DNA of 64,000 bases from JALYXI01 sp963795835 (GTDB taxonomy: Bacteria; Acidobacteriota; Terriglobia; Bryobacterales; Bryobacteraceae): assembly GCA_963795835.1 (NCBI GenBank), contig CAWCJC010000008.1, forward strand, positions 434,001 to 498,000. Direction: 5' to 3'. The position numbers and the translations under genes are program-made. Under the pieces are notes generated by a model that worked only from the letters and a program-made list of their open reading frames with translations, ran no database searches and was not told the DNA's origin. Below are positions 43,587 to 51,229 of this stretch, piece by piece. Positions within the stretch are counted from its first letter, which is position 1. The number at the start of each line of letters is the position of its first letter.

Positions 43587-44636
43587 GTGCCCAGACCCAC
43601 GCCTCCAGGCCGTCCCGATCCCGAACAACTGCTTCGCGATCTTCAATCGGAGGTCGAAGAGAACGGGACCGGAAGGCTAAAGATCTTTCTCGGTTATAGC
43701 TCCGGCGTGGGGAAGTCGTTCCGTATGCTCGATGAAGGCCGCCGCAGAAAGCTTCGCGGTCAGGACGTAATTGTCGGCGCGCTCCAACCGAAAGTTTCTG
43801 CCGAAGCCGAAGCTCTTCTTCCGGGCCTGGAGGTCATCCCTTTGCTGAACGTGGAAGGGATGCCCGCGATGAACGTTCCGGCCATTCTGCTTCGCGCTCC
43901 GCATGTGTGCCTGGTGGATGGTCTGGCCTGGTCGAATCCTCCCGGCAGTCCGAACCGGGAACGTTGGCAGGACGTAGAACAGCTTCTTCGCGCCAACATC
44001 AACGTAATTGGAACGCTCAATATTCAGTACGTGGAAGAGCGCCGGCAGCAGGTGCAAAGCATCACGGGAAAACAAGTCGACTACACCGTTCCGCTCAGTT
44101 TTCTCAGTCAGGCCGACGAGATCGTGGTTGTCGATTCTCCGCCCGAAAGCGGTCAAAGGTCCCAGCTTCGGGAGATTGCTTTGGTGCTCGCCGCCGATAT
44201 TATTGACCGGCAGTTAGAACTCTATCTCCGCCGCAATGGCATTCAGCAATCGTTCGGCACTCAGGAGAGGGTCCTCATCTGTCTCACGCCGCGTACTAAT
44301 CCGGCGAAGATGTTACTGAATGGCCGCCGCATTGTGGAACGCTTCCACGGCGAACTGCTGGCGGTGACCGTCAGGCAGTCTGGCCTCTCCCAAGAGGATG
44401 AGGCGCTGCTCCAGAAAAATTTCGCGGCTGCCCGGGAAGCGGGAGCGGAGGTGACCGTACTCGACGGGGAGGATGCCATTGAAACCATTCTTGAATTTGC
44501 CCTCGCGCGGGGAGTAACCCAGATCTTTATCGGCCATGGCAAGCCTCGAGGGGCATTTGCCAAGCTGTTTCCAACACCGGTGGACAAACTGCTCGCTTGC
44601 CCGCGCGGCATCGATATCCGGGTCTTCCCCCATTGA
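43587..44636 (+). CDS. stand-alone KdpD sensor-domain protein, copy 1 (degenerate Walker B)
   Basis: KdpD N-terminal module without any kinase: Walker A-like GYSSGVGKSF, a Walker B region VCLVDGLAWSNPPGS, then a universal-stress-protein fold from about residue 240 (ERVLICLTPRTNPAKML to TQIFIGHGK). Compared with KdpD the acidic residue after the Walker B Asp is Gly and HTN is WSN, and roughly 25-30 residues before the ALRELAL-type helix are missing. GTG 43587 lies just past the porin stop; GTG 43551 is an upstream alternative. It overlaps copy 2 at TTGA. Probably binds nucleotide without hydrolysis; inference. Confidence 0.85.
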   Translation: MPRPTPPGRPDPEQLLRDLQSEVEENGTGRLKIFLGYSSGVGKSFRMLDEGRRRKLRGQDVIVGALQPKVSAEAEALLPGLEVIPLLNVEGMPAMNVPAILLRAPHVCLVDGLAWSNPPGSPNRERWQDVEQLLRANINVIGTLNIQYVEERRQQVQSITGKQVDYTVPLSFLSQADEIVVVDSPPESGQRSQLREIALVLAADIIDRQLELYLRRNGIQQSFGTQERVLICLTPRTNPAKMLLNGRRIVERFHGELLAVTVRQSGLSQEDEALLQKNFAAAREAGAEVTVLDGEDAIETILEFALARGVTQIFIGHGKPRGAFAKLFPTPVDKLLACPRGIDIRVFPH

Positions 44637-45670
44637 AAGGGCTGCTGCGCATCTACCTGGGCTATGCGGCCGGCGTCGGAAAGACGTATCGCATGCTGGA
44701 AGATGCGCAGGAGTTGAAGCATTCGGGAGTAGATGTCGTGATCGGCTATTTTGAGCCGCACGCGCGTCCCGATACTACGGCGAAAACCGACGGACTTGAG
44801 ACGATTCCCCGTCGCAACGTTCTTTACCGCGGCGCGAATTTCGAAGAGATGGACGTTGATGCCATTGCTGCCCGCAAGCCCAAGGTCTGCCTGGTAGATG
44901 AATTTCCGCACACCAACACGCCGGGCTCCGCGCGCGCCAAGCGCTGGGAAGATGTGGAGTGGCTGCTGCTGCAGGGAATCGACATTTACACCACCATGAA
45001 CGTGCAACACCTCGAAAGCCTGAACGACCAGATCTGGCACATCTCCGGAGTGCGCGTGCGGGAGACCATTCCCGATTGGGTGATGCAACAGGCGGCGGAG
45101 GTAATCATGGTGGACCTCACTCCCCGCGCGCTTCAGAACCGCCTGGAGCGCGGTGTGGTTTATTCGCCGGAAAAAGCTCAGCTCGCGATGAACAACTTTT
45201 TTCGCGAACCCACTCTGCGTGCGTTGCGGGAACTAGCTCTTCGGCAAACCGCGCACGAGGTCGACCTGCGCTCGGAAGTTGCTTTGTCGACCGAACGGAT
45301 TCTGATTCACATCACCGAAGATCCCGCAACGGCCGCTGTAATCCGCCGCGCCAAGCGGGTCGCTGATTATCTTCACGCCGCTTGCTACGCAGTGTTCGTT
45401 CACTCGAAAGGTCCAGTGCCCGCGGGAGTCGAGAAGCACTTGAACTTCGCTCGCAATCTGCATATTGAAACGCGGATACTCGAAGAAGAATCCGGAACCG
45501 CTGCCAGCCTGATCGCGTTTGCACGGCTCAACGAAGTGACCCAGATTTTCCTAAGCTGGCCGAAGAAGCCGGCGCGGCCTTTCCAATCGAATCTGGTGCA
45601 ACAAGTAATTCGGGAAGGCAGCGACATCCAGATTTCCGTCATCGCGGAACGCAGCCCGAAGGCGAAATAA
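44633..45670 (+). CDS. stand-alone KdpD sensor-domain protein, copy 2 (canonical motifs)
   Basis: Second KdpD N-terminal module with intact motifs: GYAAGVGKTYRML, VCLVDEFPHTNTPGS, TMNVQHLESLND, SGVRVRETIPDWV, a VYSPEKAQLAMNNFFRE segment and LRELALRQTAHEVD, followed by a Usp fold (STERILIHITEDPATA onward). Starting at TTG 44633, overlapping the stop of copy 1, it has 345 residues; a GTG at 44597 is the upstream alternative. No membrane helix or kinase domain follows. In full-length KdpD this module senses potassium/nucleotide state (c-di-AMP in some Gram-positives); here it would act in trans on the separate kinase. Confidence 0.88.
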   Translation: MKGLLRIYLGYAAGVGKTYRMLEDAQELKHSGVDVVIGYFEPHARPDTTAKTDGLETIPRRNVLYRGANFEEMDVDAIAARKPKVCLVDEFPHTNTPGSARAKRWEDVEWLLLQGIDIYTTMNVQHLESLNDQIWHISGVRVRETIPDWVMQQAAEVIMVDLTPRALQNRLERGVVYSPEKAQLAMNNFFREPTLRALRELALRQTAHEVDLRSEVALSTERILIHITEDPATAAVIRRAKRVADYLHAACYAVFVHSKGPVPAGVEKHLNFARNLHIETRILEEESGTAASLIAFARLNEVTQIFLSWPKKPARPFQSNLVQQVIREGSDIQISVIAERSPKAK

Positions 45671-45706
45671 TTCTGGCCCCCGGATTGCAGCACGGTCAAC
45701 GACAGT

Positions 45707-46534
45707 ATGAAACTTCTCACTTTTATCATTTGTGCTTCAGCGTTAGCTGCTCAGCCCGCAGCGCCTGAGAAAACCCCATTTGGCCGCAATAACATAACGA
45801 AAGCACATCCGAATGCCGCCAACAGCACTGTCATCGTAAACGCCGCCAGCTATTTGCCCGGCATCAGTCCGGGCGGCTTGTCGACGATCTTCGGGAGAAA
45901 TCTAACCAGCGTGAGTGGGGTCATCTCCGCGAGTACTGATCCTTTACCTCTGGTGCTCGGCAATGTGTCTGTAACAGTTAACGGTCGCCCCGCGCCTATC
46001 TTCAGCATTGCCTACTCCGCGGCAGATCAGCAGGATCAAATCAGCTTCCAGGTTCCGTATCGAACGGAAACAGGACCAAACGCAGCGGAAGTTCAGGTGT
46101 TTAATTTCGGGCAACAAGTCGCCGATATCATCACGGATTCGTTTACAGAAGATCCGGGCATCTTCGCCTACGGTGCCGGGAACTACGCTGTAGCTTTGGC
46201 TGCCTCGGATTATTCACTTATTGGACCAAAGAATCCAGCGATTCCAGGAGAAGTCCTGACTCTTTATACAACAGGCTTGGGCCGCTTAACGCTGGATCTG
46301 AGAGACGGATATGGCGCTCCTTCCAATCCGTTGGCATACACGGTAGATGCGTTCGATGTAGTCGTGAATGGCGAGAAATGCGCGATCCTTTTCTCCGGTC
46401 TTGGACCTGGTTTTGTCGGACTCTACCAAATCAATATTCGACTACCGCAGGATTTGCCCAATGGAAACCTGGATGTGCAGATTCTCTCGTCATACGGCAA
46501 TAGCCAGATCGCGACTCTCCCGGTACTCTACTAG
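45707..46534 (+). CDS. TIGR03437-type Solibacter C-terminal domain protein
   Basis: Secreted 275-residue protein: signal peptide (KLLTFIICASALAAQ) then the domain that Solibacter attaches to many exported proteins, with NAASYLPGISPGGLSTIFG, LGNVSVTVNGRPAPIF and DQISFQVPYRTETGPN. Here it makes up the whole mature protein. Function is unknown; this family is the best taxonomic marker in the window. It follows the KdpD-like gene by 36 bases on the same strand. Confidence 0.85.
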   Translation: MKLLTFIICASALAAQPAAPEKTPFGRNNITKAHPNAANSTVIVNAASYLPGISPGGLSTIFGRNLTSVSGVISASTDPLPLVLGNVSVTVNGRPAPIFSIAYSAADQQDQISFQVPYRTETGPNAAEVQVFNFGQQVADIITDSFTEDPGIFAYGAGNYAVALAASDYSLIGPKNPAIPGEVLTLYTTGLGRLTLDLRDGYGAPSNPLAYTVDAFDVVVNGEKCAILFSGLGPGFVGLYQINIRLPQDLPNGNLDVQILSSYGNSQIATLPVLY

Positions 46535-46836
46535 CGAGTACATCGCAGTACCGATCAAGATTTTACTGGCGAAAGCCTCCCAGCTTAGCCCACGCGAGAG
46601 GTCGGGGAGCGCTCGCCCGATAGCTTGGGCGTCTATCTTAACCGGAATCCGACCACCGGCTGCACCGATGCCGGCCTTTCCTATGAAGACGCGGCGCATA
46701 AGCTTGTATTTCTTTTCTAGAGATGTTCCGGCGAAAGCTCAGCGGCGTCGCGCTAAAGGATATGTCTTCAGCGCAGCCACTCACGCCATTGGAAAACGGT
46801 GTACCATCTTTACTCCCATTGAAAATGGGATAGCTG
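46535..46836. other. spacer without gene; hairpin over the sulfatase ribosome site
   Basis: No convincing gene. A 69-codon minus-strand frame runs through it but overlaps the TIGR03437 gene and shows no motif. At 46815-46829, CCCATT-GAA-AATGGG forms a perfect six-base hairpin whose right arm contains the GGGA that is the only ribosome-site candidate for the sulfatase ATG at 46837. It could mask that site; no Shine-Dalgarno of normal strength is present. Confidence 0.4.
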
Positions 46837-48495
46837 ATGATCCGACGCCGCGATTTTCTAGATCTCGCTCTGTCCGCCACCATCCCTCACCTGTCTATGG
46901 CGGCAAACCGCGCCCGCCCGAATGTGATCTTCGTCCTTACCGACGACCAGGGCTACGGTGATCTCTCGCAAACAGGCAATCCCGATCTTGACACTCCAAA
47001 CATCGATTCCGTCGCGCGGAGCGGAGTCGAATTCACGCAATTCCAGGTCTGTCCCGTGTGCTCCCCCACGCGGTCGGGCCTGTTGACTGGCCGCTACAAC
47101 TACCGCACCGGCATAGTCGACACCTTTCTCGGGCGCTCCCTGATGTATCCGGAAGAAGTCACGCTGGCGGAAGTTCTTCGCGACGCCGGTTACCGCACGG
47201 GCATTTTCGGCAAGTGGCACCTGGGCGATAACTACCCCATGCGCGCCATGGATCAAGGCTTTGAGGAAGCACTCGTGATTCGCGGCGGCGGCATCGGTCA
47301 GGTTTCCGATCCGCCCGGGAGCAGCTATTTCGACCCCATTCTGTTTCACAACGGCTTGCAAAAGCGCTACTCCGGTTACTGCACGGACGTGTTCTTTCGC
47401 GAGGCTACGCGCTGGATTGAAGCTGACAGGACCAAGCCTTACTTCGCGTATATCCCGACGAATGCGCCGCATGTGCCGCTGCAGGTGGCCGACAGCTTGG
47501 TCAAACCGTTCCGCGCCAAGGGTCTGCCTGAGGAGACCGCGCGGGTTTACGGAATGGTGAAGAACATCGATGACAATATGGGCCAGCTTCTCGCCACTCT
47601 GAAAAGCCTGGGGCAGGAGCGCGACACCATCGTAATCTTCATGAGCGATAACGGCGCGTTCGGCGCCAAGCGCTACAGTGGAGGCCTGCGCGGCGCGAAA
47701 ACAACTCCGTATCAGAACGGGATTCAAGTACCCTTCTTTTTGCGATGGCCCGCGCGCCTGAAAGCGGGCGTCAAAGTGGACCGTATCGCAGCGCAGATCG
47801 ACCTTTTCCCCACTCTGCTCGAAGCCTGTGGCGTATCAAAACCGGCGAACCTCAAAATCGATGGGCGAAGCCTGCTTGCCCTTGCAGAGCAGAAATCTCC
47901 CGCCTGGCCCGACCGCATGTTGTTTACGCAGTGGCATCGCGGCGACCGTCCGATTGCCTTCAAGAATTCTGCCGTCCGCACACAGCGCTATAAGCTGATC
48001 GATGGCAAAGAGCTCTATGACATGGAGGCTGATCCCGGCGAGAAGAACGACGTCGCGGCCGCCCACCCGGATGTCGTGCTCCAACTTCGCGCTGGATACG
48101 AAGCCTGGTTCCGCGACGTTTCTTCCGATCACAATTACATTCCACCCCGCATCTATCTCGGCACAGAACATGAAAATCCCGTAGTTCTAACCCGCCAGGA
48201 TTGGCGTGTCTCGCCCGACCCTGGCGCGGATGACATTGGTTGGTGGGAGGTGGACGTGAAGCACGCAGGCACTTTCAACATCGTCTGCACCGTCGAACCC
48301 TCCGCTGCTCCGCAACAAGCAACCTTCGAGTTAAACCACACGCTGAAGACGGTACCCGTTGCGGCAGGGGCAAGTCAGTGCCGCTTCGAGAAGGTTTCGC
48401 TCGCGGCAGGTCCCGGCCGCTTGCAGGTGACTTGCCACGTAGATGGTCACTCCGCCGGTGCGAAATTTGTGGAGATCACGCGCGCGGACCACTAA
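46837..48495 (+). CDS. sulfatase (arylsulfatase family) with C-terminal beta domain
   Basis: Exported Cys-type sulfatase, 552 residues. It has a Tat-like twin-arginine start (MIRRRDFLDLALSA), NVIFVLTDDQGYGDL metal ligands, the formylglycine motif C-S-P-T-R in PVCSPTRSGLLTGR, GKWHLGD, and FMSDNGAFG. After the usual end (about residue 450) an extra ~90-residue beta-rich domain follows (WWEVDVKHAGTFNIVC...), possibly carbohydrate binding. The cysteine needs conversion to formylglycine by an enzyme not encoded here. A ROK regulator follows four bases later. Confidence 0.92.
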   Translation: MIRRRDFLDLALSATIPHLSMAANRARPNVIFVLTDDQGYGDLSQTGNPDLDTPNIDSVARSGVEFTQFQVCPVCSPTRSGLLTGRYNYRTGIVDTFLGRSLMYPEEVTLAEVLRDAGYRTGIFGKWHLGDNYPMRAMDQGFEEALVIRGGGIGQVSDPPGSSYFDPILFHNGLQKRYSGYCTDVFFREATRWIEADRTKPYFAYIPTNAPHVPLQVADSLVKPFRAKGLPEETARVYGMVKNIDDNMGQLLATLKSLGQERDTIVIFMSDNGAFGAKRYSGGLRGAKTTPYQNGIQVPFFLRWPARLKAGVKVDRIAAQIDLFPTLLEACGVSKPANLKIDGRSLLALAEQKSPAWPDRMLFTQWHRGDRPIAFKNSAVRTQRYKLIDGKELYDMEADPGEKNDVAAAHPDVVLQLRAGYEAWFRDVSSDHNYIPPRIYLGTEHENPVVLTRQDWRVSPDPGADDIGWWEVDVKHAGTFNIVCTVEPSAAPQQATFELNHTLKTVPVAAGASQCRFEKVSLAAGPGRLQVTCHVDGHSAGAKFVEITRADH

Positions 48496-48499
48496 GACG

Positions 48500-49711
48500 A
48501 TGTTTATTACTCTTCGCGATCGCCCCCGCTCCGAACGCCGAATCAACAGCGCCACTCCTTCCACGGTCCGTGACGTGAACAGGGCCATCCTTTTGAACCT
48601 GATCCGCCAGCACCAGCCCATCTCCCGCGTCCACCTTTCGGACAAGACCGGGATTTTCCGCAGCAGTGTTTCCGCGATTGTCGATGAACTGCTGGGCGAA
48701 AAGCTGCTGATTGAAGAACGGTCCGTTCCCAAGGGCCGGGGCCGCGTTCCCATCTTCCTCTCACTGAATCCCGCCGGCCTTCGCGTGTTGGGCATCAGCA
48801 TGAGGCGCTTTCAAACCCGTGTCACTGTTGCGGGCTTAACCGGGCAACCGGAAAACACAATTGCCTTCAGCACTCCCAGTGATCCTGCCAGCTGGATTAA
48901 AGAGCTGGGCAAAGCCGTAAAGGTACTCCGCGGCAAATCCGGCGAAGAATACGGCCGCGCGGGCGTCAGCGTTCCCGGCTTGGTAAACGGAGATACAGGG
49001 CAGCTTTTGCTGGTTCCCGCTCAGCCGGAGTACGCGGGGTTTGCTATGGCGGAAGAAGTCGGCAAACTTCTCGGCGTACCCGTCACGGTCGATAACGATG
49101 CCAAAGCCGGCGCGCTTGCTGAGCTCTGGCTGAATGAGATCGAAGTGGCGGGCGTGCAGGACTTCGTGTTGGTTCACGTAGCCGAGTTCGGCGTTGGCGC
49201 GGGCCTGATCTTCGATGGCGAACTCTATAGCGGGCATGACCGAACCTGGGTAGGCGAGTTCGGCCACATGATCGTTGACTCTTCAGGCCCCCAGTGCGCG
49301 TGCGGCCGGCGCGGCTGTTGGGAACTGTTCGTTTCCGATCGCTCTACCTGGCGCCGGTTTGACCCAACCACAGAATTTACACCGGCTCGTTTCGACAGTC
49401 TGGTGGAACTCGCGCTCGAAGGCGACGCCAAAGCGACCAGTGCATTCCGCGCAACCGCGGAATACCTGTCGTTGGGCCTTTCCAACATTATGTTCAGCCT
49501 TAACCCCCAGCGAATCGTCATCGCGGGTGAACTGACTCGTGTCTGGAGCCTGATCCAGCAGACCGTAGAAAGCGCTTACTCCGCGGGCGATGTCCGGGTG
49601 CGTGCGTATCCGGCGCGATTCGGAGTCGATGCGCTCGCCTTGCAGGGAGCGGTGGTCTTGGCGCTGCGAAGCGTGTTCGCTCAACCAAAGACAGGGTTCA
49701 CTTCTGTATGA
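48500..49711 (+). CDS. ROK family transcriptional regulator (NagC/Mlc type)
   Basis: Sugar-responsive repressor. An N-terminal winged helix (VNRAILLNLIRQHQPISRVHLSDKTG, SSVSAIVDELL) precedes a ROK sugar-kinase-like domain with GVSVPGLVNGDTG, VDNDAKAGALAE and the zinc motif CACGRRGCWE. The ATG at 48500 is used; the longer frame from 48443 lies in the sulfatase. About 403 residues. It is cotranscribed with the sulfatase and probably senses a sugar released from the sulfated glycan; target sites are not evident. Confidence 0.88.
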   Translation: MFITLRDRPRSERRINSATPSTVRDVNRAILLNLIRQHQPISRVHLSDKTGIFRSSVSAIVDELLGEKLLIEERSVPKGRGRVPIFLSLNPAGLRVLGISMRRFQTRVTVAGLTGQPENTIAFSTPSDPASWIKELGKAVKVLRGKSGEEYGRAGVSVPGLVNGDTGQLLLVPAQPEYAGFAMAEEVGKLLGVPVTVDNDAKAGALAELWLNEIEVAGVQDFVLVHVAEFGVGAGLIFDGELYSGHDRTWVGEFGHMIVDSSGPQCACGRRGCWELFVSDRSTWRRFDPTTEFTPARFDSLVELALEGDAKATSAFRATAEYLSLGLSNIMFSLNPQRIVIAGELTRVWSLIQQTVESAYSAGDVRVRAYPARFGVDALALQGAVVLALRSVFAQPKTGFTSV

Positions 49712-49733
49712 ACATCGGCCGGGAACTAGACGC

Positions 49734-51227
49734 CTAAACGCCCGGCTCTGATACGTGCTTTTCGGGAGGTGCATACCACGCGAAAAGCTGAGACTTCAGC
49801 TCGTCCAACTTTGGCTTGTAGGCGGGCAACGCCGCCAGATTCTTCATCTCTTTCGGATCGTTCTTCAAATCGAACAACTCCGCTATATCGTTGACGTAGT
49901 AGTTCAGCTTGAAATCTCCGCGCCGGATCATATACTTGGCCGCGGGTTTTTGCAGATTGAATTCGGAGAACACCGTGGTCTCGCGCGTTCGCCCCGGCGT
50001 CTTCATATCGGCCTGCAGGCTGTCGCCATCTAAGCCGCGCGGAACCGGTATCCCGCACAGATCGAGCAGCGTGGGCACCACCTGCGTCAGGCTGACCGGT
50101 GTGCGTGAAATGGTGTTCGCGGTGGTCACGCCGGGCACGCGGAAGATCAACGGCACGCAGACCGAGGATTCATAGAACATGAATTTATGCCACATGCCGT
50201 GCTCCCCCAGCATCTCGCCGTGGTCCGAAGTATAGAGCACAATCGTATCGTCCTCTAAACCTAACTCGCGCAAGGTGTTCAGCACTTTACCCACGCAGTC
50301 GTCCATCTGAGCCAGATTGGCGTAGTACATCGCCATGCGTTGACGAGCCTGCGCGGGATCTTTGATCTCTGGGTTGTTGCCCTGCGTCTCTATCGACCGC
50401 CGGACATCCCGCGGCACGGTTTTCAAATCCACTTTGCCGTATGTATCGGGCAGCTTCATGTCGTCAGCATGAAACATATCCGCGAAGCGTTTCGCCGGCG
50501 TGAAGGGATCGTGCGGCTTGAGAAATGACGTGATGAGAAAGAAGGGCTGCTCCTTTCCATGGTTCTTCAGAAAGCGAATCGATTCACGCGCAACGAAGCT
50601 ATCGAACTGGTCCTTTTCCTCCATTTTGGAAGGCCGGCCGATCATCACCTGTCCCTGACGGGCGTCGAGCTCTCGCGTGCCGTCCCAAGGGTCGCCCGAA
50701 TCGCGCCAAAGATCGTCGATCTGGGGCACTCCGGAGCCGGAATTGCGATGGCCCAGCTCATCCTCGTATAACTTCATCTTCGGTCCCAGATATTGGCCCC
50801 AGTCGTTGAAGTCGATGTGGTAATCGAAGCCGTGTGTCTGCGCGTCCACGAAGTGCATCTTCCCAATCAAAGCGCTCATGTAACCCGCGGGCTCCAGATA
50901 ATGCGCGATGGTCTTCTTTTCAAAGGGCCACAGCGTGGTGTTGTCCCAAGCTTTGTGGTTGTGAGTGTAGAGACCGGTGAGAAGCGATGCTCGCGATGGC
51001 GTGCACACAGGATTCGTGCAATAAGCGCTGTTGAAGCGTAGGCCCGAACGGGCGAGCGCGTCCAAGTTCGGAGTTTTGGCAAATGGATCGCCATCGATAG
51101 ACATGCATCGCGGCTTGTGCTGGTCCGACATGAGAAGCAGAATGTTCTTCGGGCGCGCCGGGCGAGTCTGAGAGAACGCCAAACCTCCCGTAGCGGCCGC
51201 TAAAAATTGCAATCGAGTGATCGTCAT
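49734..51227 (-). CDS. sulfatase (iduronate/choline-sulfatase-like)
   Basis: Second exported Cys-type sulfatase, 497 residues: short signal (RLQFLAAATGGLAFSQ), NILLLMSDQHKPRCM, formylglycine motif C-T-P-S-R in PVCTPSRASLLTG, GKMHFVDA and YTSDHGEMLGEHGMW. The SDQH start resembles choline and iduronate-2 sulfatase branches more than the first sulfatase. It lies two bases after the receptor gene on the same strand, with its ATG at 51227, so the receptor and the sulfatase form one operon. It is convergent with the ROK gene. Confidence 0.92.
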   Translation of the reverse strand: MTITRLQFLAAATGGLAFSQTRPARPKNILLLMSDQHKPRCMSIDGDPFAKTPNLDALARSGLRFNSAYCTNPVCTPSRASLLTGLYTHNHKAWDNTTLWPFEKKTIAHYLEPAGYMSALIGKMHFVDAQTHGFDYHIDFNDWGQYLGPKMKLYEDELGHRNSGSGVPQIDDLWRDSGDPWDGTRELDARQGQVMIGRPSKMEEKDQFDSFVARESIRFLKNHGKEQPFFLITSFLKPHDPFTPAKRFADMFHADDMKLPDTYGKVDLKTVPRDVRRSIETQGNNPEIKDPAQARQRMAMYYANLAQMDDCVGKVLNTLRELGLEDDTIVLYTSDHGEMLGEHGMWHKFMFYESSVCVPLIFRVPGVTTANTISRTPVSLTQVVPTLLDLCGIPVPRGLDGDSLQADMKTPGRTRETTVFSEFNLQKPAAKYMIRRGDFKLNYYVNDIAELFDLKNDPKEMKNLAALPAYKPKLDELKSQLFAWYAPPEKHVSEPGV

Positions 51228-51229
51228 GG

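Noticed and set aside
46490..46699. 69-codon minus-strand frame in the spacer before the first sulfatase
   Set aside because: Overlaps the TIGR03437 gene and has no recognisable motif or ribosome site.
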